From Molossus alvarezi (lineage: Eukaryota; Chordata; Mammalia; Chiroptera; Molossidae): DNA of 64,000 nt. The DNA is taken from assembly GCA_037176705.1 (NCBI GenBank), contig CM073899.1:5146001-5210000 (forward strand), given 5' to 3'. A program made the translations under genes and the position numbers. The stretch's first letter is position 1; each line of letters begins with the position of its first letter. Below the pieces are notes generated by a model. It was not told the origin of the DNA. It saw only the letters and a list, made by a program, of their open reading frames with translations, and made no database searches. This document shows, piece after piece, positions 34,121-44,640 of this stretch.

Positions 34121-34743
34121 AGAGTCTCTACACAGCCCTGGTAAACCTGGGAGCTGGGAGGCAGACATGGGTCTAATGTAGAGACTGGGCTCATGATCAT
34201 TAATGTTGCCTCACTGAACAGGACATGTTAAGAGCTACACCTTGCAGATTTTGAATATTCAGGCCGGTTCCTGCAGGGGACAGAACAGGGCTGACCACAG
34301 ACAGGTCAGGACACCACTTAGGTGACCGGACCCCCCACCCTGCATCAGTCTCATGGCTGAAAGTTGCCTCTCTGTGAGAACAGCTCTTCCTCTCTGAAAG
34401 GTCCCTAGCTCTCGAGTCCCTACAGAGAACACAGAACCAGAAGTGTCCTGCATTGATCGAACAGAAGCCCAATACAAAGATGAATAAACACATGAGTGAG
34501 AGAGTGAAGTAAAACAAAAACCAATCAGCAGGCTGCATGTTTCTAACCTCTGAGAAGCTGACAGGTTTGAAAACCCACAGCCTCTGTGCTGTGATCGCTT
34601 TGGAGGCTGAGAGCAGTGTGTTGGAGCTGCAAAAGATGCACAGCTCAGGTCTCCTGCTGCCAGTCTCATCAACTCCTCAGTGGTTTTTCTATGTATGTAC
34701 ATTCCTCCTGTAAAATTACATGATTGTACAAAAAAATTTAACT
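34121..34743. other. Unassigned sequence
   Basis: Overlapping frames (112 and 147 codons, minus, 34200-34702) have no recognised motif. No repeat assigned. Confidence 0.4.
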
Positions 34744-34751
34744 CTCTAGAG

Positions 34752-34893
34752 CAGTGGTTCTCAACTTTCCTAATGCTGGGACCCTTTAATACAGTTCTTC
34801 ATGTTGTGGTGACTCCCAACCATAAAATTTTTTCGTTGCTACTTTAAAACTGTAATTTTGCTACTGTTATGTCTTAGGCGACCCCTGTAAAAG
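34752..34893 (+). mobile_element. SPIN-like hAT MITE, internally deleted
   Basis: Starts with the hAT terminal repeat CAGTGGTTCTCAACTTTCCT and continues AATGCTGGGACCCTTTAATA, CAGTTCTTCATGTTGTGGTG, ACTCCCAACCATAAAATT, TTCGTTGCTACTTTAAAACT, GTAATTTTGCTACTGTTATG, then jumps to TCTTAGGCGACCCCTGTAAA. This closely follows the remembered consensus of SPIN ('Space Invaders') non-autonomous elements. The middle and the 3' terminal repeat are missing. A candidate 8-bp target CTCTAGAG precedes it, but there is no exact second copy downstream. SPIN is a hAT family reported as horizontally transferred among tetrapods, including a vesper bat. Confidence 0.72.
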
Positions 34894-34904
34894 CTTCTCT
34901 ACAA

Positions 34905-34991
34905 CACAAGCACCTGGGCCTCTCCTCAGCCATTCTGATTCAGTGGATCTGGAGGAGGGCCTGGTATATGGATTTTTAAAAGCACCTGTAG
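34905..34991 (+). repeat. MER5-like hAT remnant, target of the third L1
   Basis: CACCTGGGCCTCTCCTCAGC, CATTCTGATTCAGTGGATCT, GGAGGAGGGCCTGG and ATGGATTTTTAAAAGCACCT match the MER5 middle and right parts. The third L1 inserted at its right edge; the TSD AAAAGCACCTGTAG is at 34978-34991 and 40820-40833. Confidence 0.65.
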
Positions 34992-35898
34992 GAAGAAATA
35001 CAAAGTAAATTCCTCAGAGAGGACATGCATGGATGATTCCAAAATGGTGGCAGAGTGAATGGAAGCTACACAGACCATTTCCCAGGACCAAACTGGAATT
35101 AAAACTAAAATAAAGACAAATCTTCAGGAAACACTAACAGAAAAGCAGCTGGAGAGGATTCCTATAACCACAGACAGAAAGAGGACACAAATAAAGCCTA
35201 GTAAGAACTGTGGAGGTGTGAGAGGGTGGGCTGAGAGCCCATGGACAGCAGGTGTTTGGGCTATGAGCAGCTCCCTCGGGGTTAAAATTCCAAGCTGGCT
35301 CCACAGCACAGAGGGCTGGGACAGAGCACTAAATTAGCTATAGCTACTCACCTTGGGCTCTAGCAGAGGGAAGGGAGACTGGACTGGAATTGTGTGGAGA
35401 CTTGGGAGCTTGGACAGCTGAATGGGAGTTTTGTGCTGAATCACTCCCTCAGAGAGCAGTAGCTATATTTCTCAAAGAGCCCCTTCCCAGAGCCCTGGGG
35501 AGAAGCAACGGCCTCTCCCTCACTCCCTCAGGAATTTAACAGCACCTGGATGGGCAAAAGAAATGCAAATTTAGGCTCAGTAACTACCAGAGAACATCTG
35601 CCGCAACCTCAGGAAATCCTCTGACCCTGAATACCTAAGGGATTTTTTAATTCAGGTGAGGGTTACAACCCAAGGCTCATCAAGTAACTGAGAATAGTAG
35701 CCTCCAAGCAAAGAGCTTGAGGATAACTGAACCTTTCCTGGGCTTTCAGATCTACTCAGGAAAGTGAGACATGACAGTGGTGATTAATGTGGGTCCTCCC
35801 ACACTCATCCAAACCCAGGAGAGGGAGTCACAACCAGCAGAACACCAACACCCACAGGAAAAAATTGGCAGGCTCCAAAACCTACTGAAAGAGCCAAA

Positions 35899-36768
35899 AT
35901 GGTGAAACAAAAAAATCTATAATGAAAGAACAAGACAATTCAACAGAGAATGAAATAAATGAAAGTGGACTGAGCAAGATATCAGAGGGAGAGTCCAGAG
36001 TAATAATCATGAGAAAGCTCAACAGCAAGAGTAAAGATATAGAAGCACTGAAAACCAACCAATTGAAAATGAAGAATGACATAAGAAAAACAAAGAACAC
36101 ATTGGAAGCAATAACCAGCAGAGTAGAGAAGAACAAGGATCAGATTGGTGAATTATAAGACGGGATTAAAATTTTAAAAATTTAAAAAAAGGAAGACAGC
36201 CTAAGAGAACTGTGGGACAATATGAAAAGTAACAACATCCGCATCATAGGAGTTCCAGAAAAAGAAAAAAAATGAGCAAGGTTTAGAGAATATATTTGAA
36301 GAAATAGTGACAGAAACGTTCCCTAACTTGGTGAAGGAAAAAAGCATTCAAGTTCAAGAAGCACAGAGAGCCCCAAGTAAGAACACAAACAGGCCTACAC
36401 CAAGACATATAATAATTAAAATGCCAAAAATTAAAGACAAAGAGAGAATCTTAAAGACAGTAAGAGAAAAGCTACATATTACCTACAAAGGAACCCCCAT
36501 AAGGCTATCAGCTGATTTCTTAACAGAAACACTACTTTCCAGAAGGAAATGGCATGAAGTAATCAAGGTAATGAAAAACAAGGATCTGAATCCAAGACTA
36601 CTCTATTCAGCAAGGCTATTATTCAAAATAGAATGTCAAATAAAGAGTTTCCCAGACCAAAAAAAAAAAAAAAAAAGGCTAAGGAAATACATTAGCACCA
36701 AACCAGTACTGCAAGAAATGGTAAAAGAACTGCTGAAATTAGTAGAAGAAATAGGAAGAAAAATATAA
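35899..36768 (+). pseudogene. L1 ORF1, broken
   Basis: The family start ATG is at 35899, but the frame stops after seven codons (MVKQKNL, then TAA) because of a small deletion. It is open again from the ATG at 35922 to 36158 (MKEQDNSTENEINESGLSKI), with a shortened coiled coil. A second open part, 36307-36768, carries the RNA-binding half: ETFPNLVKEKSIQVQEAQ, RPTPRHIIIKMPKIKDKERI, ITYKGTPIRLSADFLTETLL and RLLYSARLLFKIECQIKSFP. An A-run (36660-36677) has lengthened and encodes extra Lys. The usual stop after KELL is lost, giving LKLVEEIGRKI. Inactive. Confidence 0.86.
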
Positions 36769-36783
36769 CTACAATAAACAAAA

Positions 36784-39700
36784 ATGGCAACAAATAAGTT
36801 CATATCAATAATAACCTTAAATGTAAATGCTTCGCTTCAAAGACACAGAGTAGCTAACTGGATAAGAAAGCAAGACTCATATATATATTGTTTACAAGAG
36901 ACCCACCTCACAACAAAAGACTCACATAGGTTGAAAGCGAAGGCCTGAAAAAAAATCTTCCAAGAAAAGGAAAGAAAAAAAGAGCTGCGGTAGCAATACT
37001 CATATTTGATAAAACAGACTTCAAAATGAAGGCCATAACTAAAGACAAAGAAGGCCACTACATAATATTGAAAGAATCTATCCAACAGGAAGATATAACC
37101 TTGGTAAACATATATGCAGTCAACATAGGAGCAATAAAATATATTTTAAAACTTCTGGAGGAATTTAAAGGAGAAATTGACAGCAATACAATCATAGCAG
37201 GAGACTTCAACACCCCTCTGACATTACTGGATATATCCTCTAGACAAAAAATTAACAAGAATACAGAGACTTTAAATGATGCACTAGATCAAATGGATTT
37301 AATAGATACCTACAGAGAATTATACCCCAAAACTGAAGAATTCATATTCTTCTCAAGTGCACATGGGACATTCTCAAAGATAGACCATATGTTAGGACAC
37401 AAACTAATTCTCTACAAGTTCAAGAAGATTGAAATCATATCAAGCATCTTCTCAGATCACAATGGCATGAAACTAGAAATCAATTACAGCAAAACCATAA
37501 AAACACATGGAGGCTAAATAGCATATTTGTAAACAATGATTGGACTATGAAGGAGATCAAGGAAAACATTAAAAACTTTCTGGAAACCAATGAAAATGAA
37601 CAGACAACAATACAAAATCTATGGGATGCAGAGAAAGCAGTCCTGAGAGAGAAGTTCAGAGCACTACAGGCCTACCTCAGGAAATAGAAAAAATTTCTAA
37701 TTGACTATCTAACCTCACAACTTAAAGAACAAGAAAGAAAACAGAAAGAAAAACCCAGAGCAAGTAGAAGGAAAGAAATAATAAAGATCAGAGCAAAAAT
37801 AAATGACACAGAGACTAAAAAAACAATTCAAAAGATCAATGAAACAAAGAGCTGGTTCTTTGAAAGGATAAACAAGAATGATGGACCCTTAGCCAGACTC
37901 ACCAAGAAACAAAGAGAGAGAACCCAAATAAACAAAATCAGAAACAAAAGAGAGGTAAAAACTGGCACCACATAAATACAAAATATTGTTAACAAATACT
38001 ATGAACAATGATACTCCAAAAAATTGGACAATCTAGGCAAAATGGACAAGTTTCTAGAAACACATAGTCTCCCAAAATTGAACTGGGAAGAGATAGAAAA
38101 CTTGAACAGACCAATAACAAATAAGTAAATTGAAGATGTAATCAAGAATCTCCCATCAAACAAAAGCCCAGACCCGGACGGCTTCACGGGGGAATTTTCC
38201 CAAACAGGCAGAGAAGAACTAACACCCATTCTCCTGAAACTATTACAAAAAAACAAAATAAGAAGGAACCCTTTCAAACTCGTTTTATGAGGCCAGCATA
38301 ATTCTAATTCTAAAACCAGATAAAGATACTACGAAGAAAGAAAACTACAGGCCAATATCTCTGATGAACATAGATGACAAAATCCCTAACAAAATATTAG
38401 CAAATCGAATCCAGCAATACATTTAAAAAATTATTCACCATGACCAAGTGGGATTCATCCCAGGGATGCAAGGCTGGTACAATATTCACAAATCAATAAA
38501 TATGATACACCACATAAACAAAATAAAAGATAAAAACCATATGATCATATCAATAGATACTGAAAAACCATTTGACAAAATCAAGCACCCATTTCTGATA
38601 AAAACACTCAGCAATGTGGGAATAGAGGAATCATATCTCAACATAATAAAGGCTATATATGAAAACCTACAGCCAATATCATACTCAATGGGCAAAAATT
38701 AAAAACATTTTCCTTAAGAACAGGAACAAGACAGGGATGCCCACTTTCACCACTCTTATTTAACATAGTACTGAAAGTCTTAGCCACAGCAATTAGACAT
38801 GAAGAAAAAATAAAAGGGATCCAAATTGGAAAGACGGAAGTGAAACTGTCATTACTCGCAGATGACCTGATATTTTACATAGAAAACACTAAAGAGTCCA
38901 TCAAAAATCTACTACATTTAATAAACAAATTTGGGAAGGTAGTAAGATACAAAATTAACATCAAGAAATCAAAGGCATCCTTATACACTAATAATGAACT
39001 CACAGAATGAAAAACTAAAAAAATAATCCCATTTCATTGCGGCAAAAATATTAACATACCTAGAAATAAACCAAAGATTTGAAGGACTGAATCACAGAAA
39101 TCTACAGGACATTGAAAAAAGAAATAAAGGAAGATATAAAAAACTGGAAGCAAAAATTTGTTCATGGATTGGACGCATTAACATCATTAAAATGTCCATA
39201 CTACCCAAAGAAATTTATAGATTCAATGCAATCCCTATCAAAATATCAAGGACATATTTCACAGAACTATAAAAAATATTTCAGAAGTTCATATGGAACC
39301 AATAAAGACCCCGAATAGCCCCAGCAATCTTGAAAAGGAAGAACAAAGTAGGAAAGATCACAATACCAGATATCAGGTTATACTACAAAGCCATTGTGAT
39401 CAAAACAGCCTGGTATTGGCACAAGAACAGGCATATAGATCAATGGAACAGAACAGAGAACCCAGAAATTGACCAAAGATATTATGCTCCACTAATATTT
39501 GACAAAGGTGGCAAGAGCTTACAATGGAGTAAAGACAGCTCTTTAATAAATGGTGTTTGGAAAATTGGACAGCTGTATGAAAGAAAATGAAACTAGACAA
39601 CCAACTTACACCATACACAAGAATAAACTCAAAATGGATAAAAGACTTAAATTGTGACCCATGAATCCATAAAAATCCTAGAAAAAAATATAGGCAAAAA

Positions 39701-40569
39701 ATTTCAGACATCGCATGCAGCAGAATTTTCACTGATACATCACCTAAGGCAAAAGAAAAAAGGAAAAAATTAATACATGAGACTACAGCAAACTAAAAAG
39801 CTTCTGCACAGCAAAAGAAACAATCATCAAAATGGAAAGGGAACCCACTATATGGGAGAGCATAATTTCCAACAACACATCAGATCAGGGGTTAATTTCC
39901 AAAATATATAGAGTACTCATACAACTCAACAAAAGGAAAACAAAGAATCCAATTAAAAAATGAGCAGAGGACCTAAATAAACACCTCTCCAAAGAGGACA
40001 CACAAATGGCCCAGAGACATATGAAAAAATGCTCACTGTCACTAATCATCAGAGAGGTGCACATTAAAATGGCTATGAGGTATCACCTCACTTCAGAATG
40101 GCTGCCATCAACAAATCATCAAACAACAGGTGCTGGCAAAGGTGTGGAGAAAAGGGGACTCTAGTACACTGCTGGTGAGAATGCAGACTGGTGCAGCCAC
40201 TCTGGAAAACAATATGGTATTGCCTCAAAAAATTAAAATTGGAACTGCCATTTGACCTAGTGATCCCACTTTTAGGAATATACCCTAAGAATCCTGAAAC
40301 ACCAATCAGAAAGAATATATGTACCCCTATGTTTATAGCAGCACTATTTACAATAGCTAAGATCTGGAAACAGCCCAAGTGTCCATCAGTAGATGAGTGG
40401 ATAAAAAAGCTGTGGTACATTTACACAATGGAGTACTATGCAGATGGATGAACAAAAGATCTTATCCTTTGAGATGACACAGAGGGACCTGGAGAACATT
40501 ATGCTAAGCAAAATAAGCCAATCAGAGAAAGACAAATACCACATGATCTCACTTATTTGTGGAATATAA
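36784..40569 (+). pseudogene. L1 ORF2, broken
   Basis: Start ATG at 36784 (MATNKFISIITLNVNA), 15 bases after the shifted ORF1 end; stop at the family-typical ISLICGI near 40569. Length about 3.79 kb. Endonuclease: AGDFNTPL (near 37200) and [10 protein letters not shown] (near 37458). RT: SPDPDGF in place of SPGPDGF (near 38166), [20 protein letters not shown] (near 38463), [11 protein letters not shown] (near 38733) and the catalytic block, read LADD in place of FADD (near 38856), keeping both Asp. C-terminal [14 protein letters not shown] near 39411. Many frameshifts and stops (for example 37517, 37686, 38106, 38702, 39008, 39590) make it inactive. Confidence 0.88.
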
Positions 40570-40989
40570 TGAACAAAAAAAGCTGATGAACAAAACAGAT
40601 CCAGAGACATAGAAAGGAGTAGGGTTCAGACTGACAGAACTCAGAGTAGGGGGGCCGGTGGGGAAGGGATGTGATAAACCAAAGAATTTATATGCACATA
40701 TGCATAACCAATGGACATAGACAACAATGCTGGGAGCAGAAGCAGGATAGATTGCACAGTGTCTTCGGGGAAAAAGGAGAAACATCTGTAACAAAAAATA
40801 AATTAATTTATTTTTTTAAAAAAGCACCTGTAGAAATAAATGAAGGACACTGAATGAAAACAAGCAGAGGCTCTTCATCCATACACACTAAGGAAAGGCA
40901 GCCAGCCTATTTGTTGCACTTGGCAGAGACTTAAAGACAAGCAGAGGAGCAGGAGGCTTTAAAATAGGGGAAAGGAAGACCTCAGGAAT

Positions 40990-41260
40990 TATGGACCAAA
41001 TGTGTGTGTCCAAAATTCATATGTTAAAATCCCAACCTCTGTTGTGAAAGATTAGGAAGCAGGCCTTTGGCAGGGGATGAGGTTATGAAGGTGGAGTCCC
41101 CATAAATGGAATTAGTGTCCTCTAAAGAGACCCACAGTGCTCCCTGGGCACTTCCACACATGAGGACGCGGCAAAGATGGCCTCTATGAACCAGGATGCA
41201 GTCCTCAGAAGACCACAGATCTGCCAGAACCTCACTCTTAAGACAAACTGCCTTGAGGTC
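40990..41260 (+). mobile_element. MLT1-type LTR, diverged and incomplete
   Basis: ATTATGGACCAAATGTGTGT, CATATGTTAAAATCCCAACC, GGCCTTTGGCAGGGGATGAG, GGAATTAGTGTCCTCTAAAG, CACATGAGGACGCGGC and GGCCTCTATGAACCAGGATG follow the MLT1 order. The polyadenylation end is missing; it merges with a MIR. Confidence 0.72.
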
Positions 41261-41261
41261 A

Positions 41262-41460
41262 GAAATTGAGTATCAGTCTTGCCATTTCCTTCCTGTGGGC
41301 AAAGAACTTACTCATGCTGGGCCTGTGTCCTTGGCTGCAAATGCTGAAAATAATCCCTTCCCAGCTTATTCCACATGACTGTCATGAGGACTGAATGAGA
41401 TTGTGGAAGCATCAGTACTCTGTATTCTCATCAGAAACTATACAAATGAGAGTTGCTATG
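41262..41460 (+). repeat. MIR
   Basis: CAGTCTTGCCATTTCCTTCC, TGTGGGCAAAGAACTTACTC, CTGTCATGAGGACTGAATGA are the MIR middle and right parts. Confidence 0.65.
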
Positions 41461-41992
41461 ATGACCATAGCTATTAACAAGACAATTCTTGGCATGAATG
41501 AAAATCAAAGAAAAACTCTTTCTATAATTATAGAAATGTTACATAATAACTGATTTGCTACATTGGTCAAGTGATGTGAGCCTGAAAACCATTAATATGA
41601 ATATTAAAATGTCTTTTTCCAATTATATGATATTCAATGATAAAGTAAATTATAGTAAATCAAACAGTTTATAAGTATTAAAACTTGTGAGAGAAAATGA
41701 AAGTCATGATACCCCCCCACTTTCCTTACTTTCCTTAATAAAAAAATTAATAAACAAATGCATTCACACGAAGACATTTCCTATCTAATCTTGTATTTTT
41801 CCTCTCCTGACAGGGTCTTCTCTGCCCTACCTGGTGGACCTGACTGCTTAGATTGGGATGGAAAGAGAGAAGGGGAAGGTGCTGGGGTGAGAAGCAGACA
41901 GGATTGTCTCAGTGGGTGCGGGGGTGGGGCATGCCTTTCACACCTGCCGGGAGCCCTCCATCTGCCATCACAACAGCTACCACATGGGCTTT
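41461..41992. other. Unassigned sequence
   Basis: A 91-codon frame at 41758-42033 runs into the duplicated block but shows no motif or splice signal I trust. Confidence 0.4.
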
Positions 41993-42190
41993 ACTGTCCC
42001 TGCCCCCCTAAAGGCAGAGGCCATTCTGTGTAGTTGTCCACTTTAAGTCTTGAACAGGGGAATAACTGATATTTTATAACCGGAATTTTAAGAAAATCTA
42101 GTTTTAAATCCTTCTAAGTAGCAAAGTATCCCAATGGATTTCTGCCAGTGGAGACTGTGGCAGAATTCAACCCAATGGAAAGAGAATCAA
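41993..42190 (+). repeat. Local direct duplication, copy 1
   Basis: About 198 bases repeated at 42664-42861 in the same orientation, offset 671 bp. By eye about 8-9 differences (around 95-96% identity). Ends are sharp (ACTGTCCCTGCCCCCCTAAA at the start; GAGAATCAA at the end). Confidence 0.92.
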
Positions 42191-42663
42191 GTTAAGGAAA
42201 ATGCTTCCTGTCATCTACCAGGGTCTGAGAGCTGGTGATGCCAGCATTCACTGGGCTTGTGCAGAGCCGACTGAGTCACATTACCTAAGATCCAGGCCCT
42301 GAAAACCTTACAGCAAAGCAGAATGAATCAGGCAGTGCCCCAGACTCAAATTACATAGTGGTTCCATTTAAGGGCTAAATTATGCAGAACAGATATGGAT
42401 ATGAATGTATATGATGAGTTATGTACATTGTACACACAAAGTAAGTGCAAATTAAGAGAGGAAAGTAGAAGTTATTAGATATGGCTTGGATTCAAAAGAA
42501 ATAATGACAATGTAGGAAGATGTTTAAGATAAAACTTCTGTGCATTGTTTTAATACCAGAAGATTAAATAAACAGTCAAGAATAATTTTTAATTAGATAA
42601 ATTTCATTCATACTTCCTACCAAATATTAATCTTCTCAAGGTATTTTTAAAAATTATGAATCT
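42191..42663. other. Unassigned spacer between duplicate copies
   Basis: AT-rich sequence, no gene or clear repeat. Confidence 0.4.
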
Positions 42664-42861
42664 ATTGTCCCTGCCCCCCTAAAGGCAGAGGCCATTCTGT
42701 GTGGTTGTCCACTTTAAGTCTTGAACAGGGGAATAACTGATATTTTATAACAGGAATTTTAAGAAAATCTAGTTTTAAATTCTACTAAGTAGCAAAGTAT
42801 CCCAATGGATTTCTGCCAGTTGAGACTGTGGCAGAACTCAACACAATGGGAAGAGAATCAA
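42664..42861 (+). repeat. Local direct duplication, copy 2
   Basis: Second copy of the block at 41993-42190. It is followed by a tiny extra repeat of AATGGGAAGAGAATCAATGG-like text, suggesting slippage at the edge. No poly(A) or TSD accompanies it, so it is not a retrotransposon copy. Confidence 0.92.
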
Positions 42862-43585
42862 TGGGAAGAGAAACACTTTACATAGGTAGGAAATAAGAAA
42901 GGTATCATTCATAGATTATTTAGTCATCTCTTTAACATCTAAGCTCTTTAAAATTAAATTTTTAAATTATTCCCTATATTTAAAATGCTTTAATTTAGTT
43001 AAATATGTATTATTAACTGAAGTATAACATTCATTCCTGGATAAAAATTGAATTTATATTAAAATATTTTTTCTTTTTTGTTATTATGTCAGAAACATAT
43101 TTATAAAAGAAATTGAAGGAAAGGCAGATAATATAAAGAAATTTAATCACCCATAATCCTATCCTCAGAGACAGACATTACAAATACTTGGAAATGTATC
43201 CTCTAGTCTATTTTCTGTACAATACACATTTATGAAAAAGGAATCATATCATATATCTGCTTTGTGCCTGTTTTCTTTATTGAACAATTTATCATGGGTA
43301 TCAAAAGACATACTTCAGACTAGTAAAATTTTAAGATTTTTATCTTAGAACTTACAGATAGAAAGTTTACTTTCAAATTTAATATATTACTTACTGGGTT
43401 TTTTAAGTGGTTCTACTTTTCCCTTTTTCACTTTACTACACAGCATATGAAACACGTGGAACCAAATAATGTTTAACAGTTACAAAATCAAAAGCAGCCT
43501 GGGAACCTCTCCCAGTGGAATCAGGATGGTGCATAGCCTGTACCAATCATAAGCAGCCAATCACAGGTGGCCCAGATGGCAGAGG
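42862..43585. other. AT-rich sequence, possibly an old unassigned repeat
   Basis: The part near 43130-43300 (CACCCATAATCCTATCCTCA; GAATCATATCATATATCTGC) recalls a common old mammalian interspersed motif that I cannot name. No gene. Confidence 0.4.
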
Positions 43586-43589
43586 TCAC

Positions 43590-43700
43590 TATACCTGAAT
43601 CAAGTTTTGGCTCTGCCCTTGAGCACCTGTGTCCTCTTGGGCAAGCCACTCACCCCTTCAAGATGTACAGAGGCAACATAAAATGTTAAATGAGTCCACT
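43590..43700 (+). repeat. MIR fragment
   Basis: GAATCAAGTTTTGGCTCTGC, CCTTGAGCACCTGTGTCCTC and TTGGGCAAGCCACTCACCCC match the MIR core. Confidence 0.6.
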
Positions 43701-44493
43701 TAGTGTGCAGAGATAAGATATCCCAGAAGTGGAATACAGGTTTCCCCACTACCAGAAAGTAGACCGAAATGGTGAAAAATGAAGAAGCAATCACCTTAGA
43801 GCATGTCTTGCTAACAGTGCACAAAATGAACCAAGATACAGCACAGGTGCTCACAGACAGTTCCAAGCTGGCATGGCTTGATGCTGAGATGCTGACTGTA
43901 TTTCCCAGCAAGAAGACTGGGGTGGGGGTGCCGTCAATGCTGCGGGTGCACACTGCCTCTATAATGGCTCACACAAAACATACACTAAACACTATTTTCA
44001 CTTTCTGCCTTTTTTTTTTTTTCATAAAATAAAAATTCTCTCTGGATGTCTTTTGGTTAGTGAAAACAGGTACTAACACAGGTCTTTCCTAAACACCAAC
44101 TGGCAGGACAGAAACTTTGAACAGCAAGGAAAATCTACGTCCGATTGTCACCTTGTAAACAGAAGTCAGCTTGTAAATATGAGCAACACCAGTGATAGCT
44201 ACGCATTTTTTTAGCTTTTAATGGAAAGTGTAAATACAGATTACACAAAAATAACACGTGAATAATCATCAAAAAGTGGACTCCAAAAATCTTATAAAGG
44301 TTCATTCTCACTGCCTGGGATCAGATTGAACAGAATTTTGCCACTTATGAAATATGTTATTGAATATCAGTAGATGCTGAAAAAACAAAAACGTTTTATT
44401 ATTATGCTTTCAGTTATAAATTGATGATCTCAGGTAACTGATCATCAGCACTATCTAATAAAAGTCTCAGAATTGATGGAAATGTTTAATGTC
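43701..44493. other. Unassigned sequence
   Basis: An 87-codon frame at 43769-44032 (plus) ends in a T-run translation (FFFFF) and shows no domain. A 14-base T run lies near 44011. Confidence 0.4.
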
Positions 44494-44640
44494 TCTGGTG
44501 TCCAATGTGGTAGCCCCTATGGAAAGATATCCAGGGAAAATGAGCAACTGATTATTTTTTATTTTACTAAATTTTCATTCATTTAAATTTAAATAGCCAC
44601 ATATGGTTAGGGGTTACTATATTAGATAGCAAGATAGAGA
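44494..44640. repeat. hAT-type MITE (Arthur1-like)
   Basis: Left end GTGTCCAATGTGGTAGCCCC and right end AGGGGTTACTATATTAGATA are mutually inverted, and between them lies ATTTAAATTTAAATAGCCAC, ATATGGTTAG. This is the layout of an old hAT MITE with 'tccaatatggtagccactag' ends. The name is from recall. Confidence 0.6.

Larger units (their letters stand above)
34992..40819 (+). mobile_element. Near-full-length LINE-1 (third copy), plus strand
   Basis: 5.8-kb L1 with a 14-bp perfect TSD, AAAAGCACCTGTAG, at 34978-34991 and 40820-40833. The 5' UTR shares the GATTCCAAAATGG(C/T)GGCA start with the second L1, preceded by about 45 bases of different sequence, and lacks the tandem array of the first L1. 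ORF1 35899-36768, ORF2 36784-40569, then a partly eroded G-rich 3' UTR and a T/A-rich tail. No SINE has inserted in it. Both ORFs are broken, with more lesions than the other two copies in ORF2. Confidence 0.94.

Noticed and set aside
43769..44032. 87-codon plus-strand frame as a small gene
   Set aside because: It ends in a poly-Phe run from a T tract, has no motif, and partly follows a MIR.
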